A stretch of DNA of 64,000 nucleotides from Liolophura sinensis (lineage: Eukaryota; Mollusca; Polyplacophora; Chitonida; Chitonidae): contig NC_088296.1 in NCBI RefSeq assembly GCF_032854445.1, forward strand, positions 4,179,246 through 4,243,245, read 5' to 3'. Made by a program: the position numbers and the translations under genes. Positions 12,600 through 24,186 of the stretch are shown here, piece by piece. The first letter of the stretch is position 1; each line of letters begins with the position of its first letter. The notes below the pieces were generated by a model. It was not told where the DNA came from. It worked only from the letters and a program-made list of their open reading frames with translations, and searched no databases.

Positions 12600-14250
12600 T
12601 GCCTAGGCCTCTGTCTACTGTATTTAACCATGTGAAGCAATTGTGTCAAGCAGATTTGAGGCCTCTATCTACCACTGGTAATGATGAGGCCTCTGTCTAC
12701 TGTAGATAACCATGAGGCCTCTGTCTATTGTAGGTAACCGTGAGGGCTCTGTCTACTGCAGGTAACCGTGAGGCCTCTGTCTACTGTAGGTAACCATGTG
12801 AAGCAGTTGTGTCAAGCAGATTTGAGGCCTCTATCTACCACTGGTAATGATGAGGCCTCTGTCTACTGTAGATAACCATGAGGCCTCTGTCTATTGTAGG
12901 TAACCGTGAGGGCTCTGTCTACTGCAGGTAGCCGTGAGGCCTCTGTCTACTGTAGGTAACCATGTGAAGCAGTTGTGTCAAGCAGATTTGAGGCCTCTAT
13001 CTACCGTAGGTAATGAGGAGGCCTCTGTCTACTGTAGATAACCATGAGGCCTCTGTCTATTGTAGGTAACCGTGAGGGCTCTGTCTACTGCAGGTAGCCG
13101 TGAGGCCTCTGTCTACTGTAGGTAACCATGTGAAGCAGTTGTGTCAAGCAGATTTGAGGCCTCTATCTACCACTGGTAATGATGAGGCCTCTGTCTACTG
13201 TAGATAACCATGAGGCCTCTGTCTATTGTAGGTAACCGTGAGGGCTCTGTCTACTGCAGGTAACCGTGAGGCCTCTGTCTACTGTAGGTAACCATGTGAA
13301 GCAGTTGTGTCAAGCAGATTTGAGGCCTCTATCTACCACTGGTAATGATGAGGCCTCTGTCTACTGTAGATAACCATGAGGCCTCTGTCTATTGTAGGTA
13401 ACCGTGAGGGCTCTGTCTACTGCAGGTAACTGTGAGGCCTCTGGTTACTGTAGGTAACCATGTGAAGCAGTTGTGTCAAGCAGATTTGAGGCCTCTATCT
13501 ACCGTAGGTAATGAGGAGGCCTCTGTCTACTGTAGATAACCATGAGGCCTCTGTCTATTGTAGGTAACCGTGAGGGCTCTGTCTACTGCAGGTAGCCGTG
13601 AGGCCTCTGTCTACTGTAGGTAACCATGTGAAGCAGTTGTGTCAAGCAGATTTGAGGCCTCTATCTACCATAGGTAATGATGAGGCCTCTGTCTACTGTA
13701 GATAACCATGAGGCCTCTGTGTATTGTAGGTAACTATGTGAGGCTTTTGTGTCAAGCGGATGTGAGGCCTCTGTCTACTGTAGGTAAACATGAGGCCTCT
13801 GTCTACTGTAGGTAACCATGTGAGGCTTTTGTGTCAAGCGGATGTGAGGCCTCTGTCTGCTGTAGGTAACCATGAGGCCTCTGTCTACTGTAGGTAACCA
13901 TGTGAAGCAATTGTGTCAAGCAGATTTGAGGCCTCTGTCTACTGTAGGTAACCATGTGAAGCAGTTGTGTCAAGCAGATTTGAGGCCTCTATCTACCATA
14001 GGTAATGATGAGGCCTCTGTCTACTGTAGATAACCATGAGGCCTCTGTGTATTGTAGGTAACTATGTGAGGCTTTTGTGTCAAGCGGATGTGAGGCCTCT
14101 GTCTACTGTAGGTAACCATGAGGCCTCTGTCTACTGTAGGTAACCATGTGAAGCAATTGTCAAGCAGATTTGAGGCCTCTGTGTACTGTAGGTAATCAAG
14201 AGGCCTCTGTCTACTGTAGGTGACCATGTGAAGCAGTTGTGTCGAGCAGA
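12600..14250 (+). repeat. 166-bp higher-order tandem repeat in the 3'UTR intron of CDC42SE
   Basis: The marker ccatgtgaagc recurs at 12628, 12794, 12960, 13126, 13292, 13458 and 13624, exactly 166 bp apart each time. Each unit holds about six shorter sub-repeats of the type tgaggcctctgtctactgta. Beyond about 13,700 the order breaks down into mixed sub-repeats. It fills most of the intron between the stop-codon exon and the exon starting at 14301. Open frames within it are by-products. Confidence 0.92.
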
Positions 14251-14300
14251 TCAGTTCATCTGTGTCTGTCATTTACCTTGGACTTAACTGTCTCTTCCAG

Positions 14301-15050
14301 ATTTTCCGTTGTGAGAAAGAGAGAGCTTGATTCATCAGCCTGGATAGCTTGACGGGGAAGTTCCAAACCACATTTTATTCCATGGATATCACAGAGTGGT
14401 GTCTGGGGATTGTTTTCATGGATATCACACAGTGGTGTTCAGGTGTTTTCCGTTGAAATCACAGAGTGGTGTCTGCTGATTGTTTTCACTGATATTACAC
14501 ACCTGTGTCCAAGGATTGTTCTAAACAGATACATACATCACACCATGGCGTGTGAGACATTTTCTGTGGATATCCCAGAGTGCTGTCCGTGGACTCTTCC
14601 ACATATATCAAACCGTTCTCCTGGGGTATCTCGTGGGGACAGAGACCTGTATGCCATATCTTATCTTAAACGTGCCTCAGCACTGTTTTTGTGTATAACT
14701 TCCTGGTGTATCTGGGATGTGATTCTGCGCTGTTTTTGTGAGGAATTTCCTGGTGTATCTTGGATGGCCCTAAGCACTGTTTTTGTGTTCTGTTTTTGTA
14801 TCACAGACTTCCTCAGGGAACTGACCCCTTGACCTCTTGACCTCTTGTTTAGGTGGTATTTGTGTGACCCGGCACCCCCGAGAGATAAGCCAAATAGCAT
14901 ACTTTCTATCTTCCTGGATACCCTACAGTTTATCCTTAATATCATCATGGTATCCATGGCAACAGAAGACAGAGTTTTGTGATCATGAAAATGTATATCA
15001 CCTGTCTAATTACCCTTTTTTATGCAGACCATAATGTAGTTTGCTTTCCA
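14301..15050 (+). other. Probable 3'UTR exon of CDC42SE
   Basis: A good acceptor (ctgtctcttccag) precedes 14301, and the intron donor directly follows the stop codon (TAG|GTGAGT at 12561-12569). The start of this exon is supported by that pairing. The end shown is arbitrary because I could not identify a convincing poly(A) site. The first 250 bases hold imperfect roughly 40-bp repeats around gatatcacagagtggtgt. Confidence 0.45.
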
Positions 15051-15789
15051 GTTATCTGAAAACTTTTTATATAAAACAATAATATCTGAGACACACATTT
15101 GTCACGTTTGCTTACCCGGTTTTATGGTGACATTTTATCTCCTGCTACTGTGATGAATTTATTGAAAAAGGACATTTCGGTATAATTCTTTTCTTTATCA
15201 CAACAACACTTGTAAAAGTTATTAGACATTTACAAGAAAGAAATGGCTTTTTTTATGTTTAGGCTTCAGTTCTTTAGCATAGTAATACCGCTCGGATTTG
15301 GGGCTTTTAATCTGAAAACGTCATTATTGACAAAGAAATAAGGAGCCATCTTCAAGGGTCTTTTTGACACCTGTTTGTCAAGACAGGCTGGAAGGAACTT
15401 GGAAAAGAAAGCATCATCGTTTTCAACTACTTCTGATTTACATGTAAGAGATATCCAAAGTTGTTGGCACTTCTGTATCTGAGAATGCCACTGTTCAGTG
15501 ACCAGAGAGGTTTTCGGCAGTGTTTTTTTTTTTTCCTTTAATAACAGTGACATCCAATAAGGATCCTGAAAGTGGTCGGTATATGTTGAGGAATTATTAA
15601 GCGATCAGAGAAAGAACCACTTTGTCCAGATGATTAGCTCCAGGACCAAGACTTTATTAATCAAGACTCTTTAAACAGTGATGCTGTCTAATGATATGTA
15701 TGTGGTCTTTAGCAATTCCCCAAAGAATATATTTAAAGACGGAAAATATTCCTCAAGCAAATTCCAAACTGACATATTCTTCATTGGAA

Positions 15790-16165
15790 AACATCCATGG
15801 ATGACTGTAACAATCAAGATTTTATATCCTAACATCCTTAAAACATCCAGGAATGACTGTAACAATCAACATTTTGTAACTTGACATCGTTAAAAACATC
15901 CAGGAATGACTGTAACAATCAACATTTTATAACTTGACATTGTTAAAAACATCCAGGAATGACTGTAACAAACAACATTTTATAGCTTGACATCGTTAAA
16001 ACATCCACGGATGACAGTAACAAACAACATTTTATAACTTGACATCGTTAAAACATCCACAAATGACTGTAACAATCAACATTTTATAACTTGACATCGT
16101 TAAAACTTCCATGGAAGACTGTAACAATGAACATTTTATAACTTGACATTGTTAAAACATTCAAA
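15790..16165 (+). repeat. 52/53-bp minisatellite, about seven copies
   Basis: The motif atgactgtaacaatcaac with ataacttgacatcgttaaaa repeats. Starts of atgactg fall near 15801, 15853, 15906, 15959, 16011 and 16063. Confidence 0.9.
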
Positions 16166-17059
16166 AGTTATTATTTTGACCACATACCTGAGCATTGTTC
16201 AGATCATGTTTTTGAAGCGAATTTGTCATGACCGGCTTTTTCGGGGGCTTTTTTTTTTTTTCTTTTTTCTCCTTTTGCAGATTTCTCACAACTATTTATA
16301 AGTTTGCAGATCTGTTTTTGTACCATTATTTCCTTGTTTTAGTTATGATGAGTAATATCAGAATGCTTAAGTACTTACCCAGGAAAGCTGAGTGGACATG
16401 CATACACCCCCCTGTTGTAAAGGGAGATTCTATTTTTTGTAGGAGTAGCCTCCCCTTGATGTGTTACACCCTCTTGACAGGTATGTGGAACCAGTGCCTA
16501 TCCACTTTCCTACTGGTTTAGATTTGCAGGAACCTTTCATATGTTAAGCACTTTTCTGCACCCATCACTTTTATACTTGTATCTTAAGATGTGATCAATG
16601 TTGAATTTTTTGTGTGAATTATATATTATCAAATTATTATTAACTTGTTTTTAACATGTACATATATACACTTGCATAACTTCTTGATGTACTGGTGCTC
16701 TATAAGAATGTAAATAGAAAACTGTTAAAAGCTTCATGGTTTTACGAGACTGTAGCGTGTGCTGTGGGGGGCCGCAGGGGTTGTCTCCCCTTGTTTTAAA
16801 AAAGCATATTTCTATTTATCATATTGGTTCTTTTTTAGGTTGATTTTGTGAATATAGGCTTGTTGGTTCACACATGTTTGTACTCTGCATCTCTGACCTA
16901 CATTTACTTATATATACTGACGTCAGAAAATAACGCAAGAAAAGGTTTGTTAGGTCATCAGATATGTCAGATGTCATGTGCTAGGACAAGGCTCGGAAGA
17001 CCTGATTCGTATTTCATGGACCTTTAAAATCTGAAAAAACATCTTGAGAATATAAAAGA

Positions 17060-17235
17060 GTTGGCCTGTTTTTATAAAGTCGTGGCGACCAGTTGGCCTG
17101 TTTTTATAAAGCCGTGGCAACAGTTTGGCCTGTTTTTATAAAGTAATGGCAACAATTTGGCCAGTTTTTATAAAGTGGTGGCAACAGATTGGCCTGTTTT
17201 CATAAAGTGGTGGCAACCAGTAGGCCAGTCTTAAT
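17060..17235 (+). repeat. About 32-bp minisatellite, five copies
   Basis: The unit is built on ttggcctgtttttataaagt followed by cgtggcaacag, with small changes between copies. Confidence 0.85.
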
Positions 17236-18129
17236 ACCAGTCTTAATACAAATAACTGCTACTTCAGTTTTGAAAAACTTGGCCCTGGTGACAATTTGGA
17301 GCCCAAGTCTACGTAATACAGGCAATTGTGGTGTTCAGAATGTAGATACTGGCGGTTTTGTTAGCAATACGAGAGAAATTGTTAGCCTGAAAATATTCTG
17401 TGCACATGTCTTTTATCAGTTCTAAATGGTCCCCCTGTCGCCAGTAAAAGGCCAGTTTTGATCGGTGGAACATTTGGTATGGTTGGTGTGAGATGACGGG
17501 AATTCTTTGCATTAATGCGCTTGAATATCTCTGAAAGACACCAACCATGATCAGCTGGTTAAAGGACTTCAGAAATGAGTGAAATATCCTTACATGCTGT
17601 TTCCCAGCATTAAAAATAACCAGAATGTATGTATACTCCATGCGAATCTAACATGTTGGTTTTTAATGTCTGAAAGTGTCTTCACAAGAAGATAGAACAC
17701 AATGTGGGAGACAAGGATTATAAAGTGTGTTCTGAAGTTTGTAATCTCTCTTCTTTGGATAATTTTTTTTTATATAATTTTTTATGCAGATTTTTTGTAT
17801 TGCCATCTTTGTAATTTTTGTCTCTTTGCTTTTGATTTTCTACTCTTTTTTTCCCATTGCCTTGTTTGGATTTCATGCTTTTTTTCACCTAATTTATTTT
17901 TGCCTGTCGTAAAGACATAGTGTGTTGAGAACTCAAGTAGAAATGTACTTTGTGTGATAACTGAATGTTTTAAGGTGTTTTGGGGAGGGAGAAGTTCTGA
18001 AATGAAGTTACAAAATGGCACTGGTGAAATAATACATGAGGTGAATCTCTTTAGTGGACTTACTGGTGGACTCAATAGTGTAATCTCCATAATCGACTTA
18101 TTAATATGTATCATAAATAAGGGTAACCA

Positions 18130-18326
18130 GCCCTCTGCAAAGGGAAGCAAATCTTGTTATTAAAGGATTTAACAGGTGCCCTCTGTCTACTGGAATATAG
18201 GTGGCAGTTATTTCAGTGATAGATCACGTGATCAAAGAGAACAGTAGCTGCTATTTTTATTGGAGGATGTCAGAGGCCCTGCTGTTCCATCAGGAACAAG
18301 ATTTGCCTCCCCTTTTAGTGGGGTAG
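18130..18326. mobile_element. Inverted-repeat element (MITE-like), copy 1
   Basis: The left end cctctgcaaagggaagcaaa (then tcttg) is complementary to the right end caagatttgcctcccctttt. It is the same family as 19404-19585, so the two copies define the element. No coding capacity and no clear target duplication were found. Confidence 0.6.
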
Positions 18327-19403
18327 CTTGAACCAGTACCGGTACATCATGGTTGACCTTTTATTCAGGAAACTTTGATCAGACTGAGAGTGTCAAGTTT
18401 TTCATGTTCATGTACCAATCCAAAGAACCTGTGATGTGTTTTCCTCTTTCAAGCTGACTGGGAATTCTGTGGTAATTAAAACATGAGCATATTCCTTGAT
18501 CCTACCATAAATACAGGTGAACCAACTTTGGACAAATCGGGACCAACCTATGTACTTGTGTTGCTTTCCATCATGTCCGTAAGACTTAGCATAGGTAGAT
18601 GTGGGTGTGGCCTGATTCAGGGGCAGATTCAATGACCTCTGTCAATCATGTCTCGCTGTAGCCAATCGGACACTTAGAAGTTTCTTGTTGCTAAGCGGAG
18701 AATATGTAGTGTCCTTAGCAACACAGGAAGAAGCCTGATTGGTCTTCAAAGTAGAATCAGAGTGTTCTGATGCTCCCAGATCTACTGAGGAAGACAGGAT
18801 AAGATTTAGGACCAGACAGTGGCCGTGAAAACTGACTGAGTGTACAATTTAGTAAATATGCTTTGGAAAAAGTGTTCCCCCAAAAATTAAAAAATGTGGA
18901 AACTCTAGATTCTGGAAACCTTCTGATTTAATTTTTCAAGGAAGGATAAGCAGAAATTCCTGGATCCAGGAAAAGTTGTGGGGAAGCTGTTTGTGTTCCA
19001 CAGACTCCTGTACGTTTCTGACGTTTTTATAACAGCTTTTACTAACATCTTAGATAATGGCTACCGATGGGCAGAAGTATTGTTTGGCTAACTGTTTTTT
19101 TTTTTTTTTTTTGCGATGCTATCTACTATGCCGGTAGTGCAGTAGTTGTGTGTGTGTGTGTGTGCGTGTGCAGTTCTGTTAGGTGTATTTGACAATGAGG
19201 AAGGAATAGTTTAGGAATGGTTTTAGCCGAGAAAAAATGCCCTCATGTTTTTGGCCCAGATTTATCTATCGGTCGATTGATTGCTTGCTTGGAATCGGAT
19301 TCCGTCATAACTCAATCTGTTTGGCAAATTTTAATGACACCAAGGGTTGAACAGATGTAGCAGGTTCCTGTCTAGTAAGCTTCAGGAAATGAGGTTGACC
19401 AGT

Positions 19404-19585
19404 CCTCCACAAAGGGAGGCAAATCTTTCAGCTGTAAGAGATGAAACATTAGCGCCCTCTACCTACATAAATTACATAACTAGTTATTTCAACAACAGTA
19501 CAAGGGACCATGAATAACCATAGCTGGTATTAGTTTTTATTCAAGTAAGAACAGAGCACCAAGATTTGCCTCCCTTTGCAGGAGG
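19404..19585. mobile_element. Inverted-repeat element (MITE-like), copy 2
   Basis: The left end cctccacaaagggaggcaaa (then tctt) mirrors the right end aagatttgcctccctttgca (then ggagg). The interior is similar to copy 1 only in part (gccctctacct.., agttatttca). Confidence 0.65.
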
Positions 19586-20124
19586 CTTGTGAGCCTCATT
19601 GTTTTCCCCTTACTATAGCTTTGGACAGAGGTTTTAAGCGGTTTTTAGATGTCTGTATCTGTGCTCCAGTTTTTGTTGTATCGTTAATAATTCTCCATGC
19701 ATATGTTCTTTAACATCCTTTCATTGCAATCATTCACTGGATGTTCCATGAGCACTTAACATCAGACACCAAGGCCAAACTTGAATGAGGCCCTCAAAGC
19801 TTTACAAGCCAGTAACAGTCATGGTGACGTAAGGCCTACAGAGCAGGTTGTTCCTGGACAAGTTGTTTATAACTGGTTTAATAGTTAATACCAAATTTAA
19901 CCTTGAGCCAAGTCTTCAATTTTGCACTTAACCTTAAAAAAGTTGTCTAACATTATATCAAATATGAAAAAAACTGATGCTGTAATGCTTTGTCTTTGGA
20001 AAACTGCAATGGCTGCTGAGATTGGCTGAAATTTTAAGTACAAAATATGAGTTAATACCAGTATTAGCTAGTAGAGTTGTAAACCACTGGGCCATGGGTG
20101 TTACATGCATGTAATACTGAGGGC

Positions 20125-20305
20125 TTTGTGCGTATAAGGCTAAGAGGGCTGTGCGGGGGGTAACACTAAGAGAGCTTTGTGGGTGGTAATGCTAAGATAG
20201 CTGTGTAGGTGGTAACAATAAGATAGCTTTGTAGGTGGTAACGCTAAGATAGCTTTGTGGATGGTAACACTAAGCTGTGTGGGTGGTAACGCTAAGAGGC
20301 TGCGA
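20125..20305 (+). repeat. About 26-bp minisatellite
   Basis: The unit resembles gctaagatagctttgtgggt followed by ggtaac, with about seven degenerate copies. Confidence 0.85.
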
Positions 20306-21369
20306 GTGGGCGTTGCAAGACTTCTAGTGCACTTTGCATAATGTACCTTGTATTCACATGGCACTCTGATAAACAGTGACTTTTAGGTTATGTACACAGA
20401 TCATTATGTTAATCACATTACATGCATGTGTACTATGTGATCTTGCACATGTGCAAGTGAGGGGAAAATAGACAAATCTGTAGTGAAGACGTTACACAAT
20501 AGTTATGTCCCTTTATCACATCATGACACTGGAGAAAATCCACTTACCCAGAGGGGTTTGTATGAAAGCTGTTAAGTATCCAAATTAAATGGCACTGTAG
20601 TCCTGAATTTATTTACAATGACTTTGCTGTTTTGAAGTGTCTACAAATCCCATGCTGTTCAACATTTTGCAGACTTACTTACAGAGACTTCATTCATCGC
20701 AAAGGACTTCGTATTGTTTTGATGCCAGTCTGTACCATGCTTCATTACCTTAACACTATTTTTTAGAACAGTTTTACTCTCGTAGCTTTGTGGTTTTCGA
20801 AATCTATAATTTGCCAAGGAGTTATTTGCAAATACTGGAATACAAGAGGCCTTTATTTCCACATGCTTTTCCAGGGTTTTTTTCTGGTGACTTTACTTCC
20901 AAAAGTTTTTCTCCACCAGCTTTCTTTTATTTTTAATTCTTTTAAAGTGGAGTAATGATAACATGTATTCTAAATTTCGTGAATGAAATGAAGTTTTTGT
21001 GACCATTTGAAGAAGGCTTGTTTTTCCATTTCTTTTTTTTAATACCTTTGTCAGCTGTTTTTTTTTTGGTTTTTTTTTTTCTTACCCATGTGCTGCCCAA
21101 TAGCACTCTCTAATGGCCACGGGCTGTGTTGTCAAATGTAATACATTAACTGTTCCTACTGTACTTTTATTCTGTCATTAGTGTAGTACTTACATCTACT
21201 CTCTCTGTTGCGTTAAAGCAGAGTTCATTGTTTAATGACACGCGCCTGATATTTAGTTACTGTTGGAAGTTAAGCTTATCCACAAATGCTTGATTGAGTC
21301 GCTATGGAAGCGGCTTTGAAAGTAGAGCCAAATAGGTTGTTGTGATCCAGTTTCCATTGTTAAATCCAC

Positions 21370-21515
21370 CGTGTATGCAGTTTGTCTTGTCAAGTCCATT
21401 GCCTTGGCCGTTTGTTTTGTCAAGTCCATTTTCTATGCAGTTTGTCTTGTCAAGTACACTGCCTTATGTAGATTGCCTTGTCAGGTCCACTGTCTGTACA
21501 GTTTGTCTTGCGAAG
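21370..21515 (+). repeat. 30-bp minisatellite, about five copies
   Basis: The unit is tttgtcttgtcaagtccatt followed by a variable ten bases. The copy starts of caagtcc or caggtcc are 30 bp apart (21391, 21421, 21451, about 21482). Confidence 0.85.
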
Positions 21516-21710
21516 GTCTGCCTGAGAAAAGCATGGTGTAATAAATTAAATGTGTGGGATTATATATTTTTGATTTGAATTCTATAATAATGAAACTATG
21601 TGCTCACTTTATTTTAATACACAGAATAAATAAACAATTGTAATAAGTATTTTTCTGACTCTTGGAGCATTTCATGTGTTTGTTGTCCTATAGACCCTAA
21701 TGGTAATAGA

Positions 21711-21812
21711 CCCAGCATTATGGCGGGTAGAAACCCACGACCATCCGCACATTGCTGGGAGACCTTCATACGTACGACCGGAGAGGAAGCTAGCATGCAC
21801 TCCGATAACACA
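21711..21812 (-). mobile_element. SINE family A fragment (antisense)
   Basis: It contains ccagcattatggcgggtaga, cccacgaccatccgcacatt and acgaccggagaggaagctag. The tail half is missing. Confidence 0.8.
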
Positions 21813-21945
21813 GTGGCTAATACTTTAAAAAATTAAAACCTGTGGTGGCTTATTGTCACCCTTTAGCCCTGCTTAATTCCATCTTCCACTTTGCCTCGGA
21901 GTTCTACTCTGTTTCTTCTTCCACCCAATACTTCTATCTCCATTC

Positions 21946-22126
21946 ACGAGCTTCTCACCAATGCTGTCGCTGCGAGTTCAAGCCCAGCTCATGCTGGCTT
22001 CCTCTCCCGCCATATGTGCGAATGGACGTGCGTTTCACCCACGCTTTGCCAAGCTTCCTCCCACGGTAATGCTGACCGCCGTCGTATAATTGAAGTATTC
22101 TTGAGTATGGTGTAAAACAATCAAAT
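21946..22126 (+). mobile_element. SINE family A (sense, lacks the tRNA-like 5' end)
   Basis: It contains gagttcaagcccagctcatg, cttcctcccacggtaatgct and cttgagtatggtgtaaaaca. Confidence 0.85.
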
Positions 22127-24186
22127 ACTTTAAAATTTCAATCCTTGGCCTTTATTCGCTTTCATACTGCACCCACCAGCTGTTTATGTCTGATCTGAAC
22201 TAGTTTTGCTTACTGCCACCTTGGACTCAACGCTGTCCTCTCATTCAACCCTCACTTGTTGCCACCCTGGGCTCTACGCGGTCACCCCCTCCACCCTTCA
22301 CTTATTTGCGACATCCGGTTGCTACTAGTTATTTTCACACTGTTGGCTTCTGTCGTGGTGACAAGCGATTGCATTTAGCCGTTTCCATTATCCAAGGCTC
22401 CTTGAAGAAAACTTGCCTTCCACCAATATATAGTGCGCTTATCTCTATGTTACACGCAAGCAGGTTTGGCAGTGACTTGCCAAACGTCGGTGATGACATC
22501 TGCCGCACAGATTTCCTCCACCGATAAAACAGATCCTTAAAACCCCTTGGGTTCATCATATGAATAAAACACTGCGACCAGCCTTTGGTTCTCTTCGGTC
22601 CCCCTCCCCCTTCTTATTTCCCCTCAATAAACCACGTCTACATGCACCCCGCCTGGTTCACCACGATTGCTGTGGTCGGATGGACCTTGCCTATATGTGT
22701 CTACATATCTTCCGTAGTATTTTTCTCCAAATGTGAATTGGTTTTGTTTTCCGCCCACGTTGTTTGTAACGACAGCAAAGCATTATTAAGATGGAAATTG
22801 GCATTCAAAGTTCCTGGCCCTTTGGTTTATCCACAGGCAGTAAGAAACAAAAATTTAACCGAAATTAGAATGTATCCCGATATAACCGTATTCTGTCGTA
22901 TTCAAAACACGAAATCCTATTAGACTAACGGGTTAAGTAGTTTTAAAAAAAAAAAACGAACAATCTGCTGCAATAGCAAATTATACATTCTAGCACCACT
23001 GTTGAATTTAACACTAGATTTCAGTGTCCTTTAAAACTTTTGCCGTGGATGCCATAAAGATCGGCAAGTGATCACGCCTACGTGGTAAAATCCGGCTGGT
23101 CGATTTACCTCAGTTTTGCTTGAAACTGTTCACGAAAATGCTTTGAAAGTAGCCACTTATAACTCATGCACCATAAAACTACGCGAAATGCCAACACAGA
23201 AAAAAAAATTAAACATTCAGTGAAACTGGTTTAAAAAAAAAAAAAAAAAAATTCCTGTCTAAAACGCAAAAATCCTTGTTCAACTAGAAGTTGATTTCAA
23301 TTCTACCTTAGATTTGGGTTTTGTGGCCAAAAACCCTGCAGTCCATTGGGGGGGGTGTCATTTGTATTGCTCAATTTACTGGTTTGGCATATATTTTACG
23401 AAAGTTGTCCTCGGCAAAAACACAAGGTCACTCACGCGACAATTCTTAAATTACGTTTTAACTTTACGATTTTCCGATAAAATGTTTCACGACCTGCAGT
23501 TAGCTCATGGCATTATATTAGTCAAATAGACACCAATATCGCGATGCGTTTTGCGGGACACGTTTGGGGCACAGTCGAAATTTCATGAACCTGCATATGA
23601 TTTTAAACTTAAAGTATTCTATGCACGCATAAAGACGCAGCTCAATAGAAACTGCAGTGGAAACTGGAATCGAGAAACGACAGTCTTTAAATGGTGAAAG
23701 ATTTCAGGCTGTTAATGCGTAATTAACAACGACTTGGAAAAAAAAAAATTTTTTTTTCAATTTTTATTTTAAGTGAACATTTCATTCGATTGAAATTAGC
23801 TTTATTAAGTGGAGGAAACTGGGGTGTCCCGACTGTCTGGAAGACAGGAGATCAAGTGTTGTAACTAGATGAAATTCCCCTCCGCCCACCCTGGAGGGGG
23901 CTTGTGTACCGATAGCTAGGTCTATTGTTCAATTTTTCCAGCCTCTATTTCGGCTAATTCCAACATCCGATGCGAAGAAACGCGGAAAACCAGAGATCGT
24001 GAAACTGCCATCAAAATGTCATTCGAAATGAAGATCCATAACGCAGCGTTTCTTCGTGATAAAATTAAACTCGTTTAATCGACTGTACTTGGTATACAGA
24101 ATAACAGAATATACTAACGAAGAGACTAACAAATAAAAAGTTAAATTAAAAAAAAATGAAAAAACAAAAAGGACGACTTGAAAAAC

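Larger units (their letters stand above)
15051..24186. other. Intergenic or distal 3'UTR region without supportable genes
   Basis: It contains four minisatellites, a related pair of inverted-repeat elements, two SINE-A copies and scattered homopolymers. No frame shows family resemblance or coherent splice pairs. The sequence at about 22,130-24,180 has no recognisable element at all. Confidence 0.5.

Noticed and set aside
14410-14832. 140-codon + strand frame after the 14,301 acceptor
   Set aside because: It lies downstream of the CDC42SE stop, is built partly of 40-bp imperfect repeats and resembles no known protein; treated as 3'UTR.
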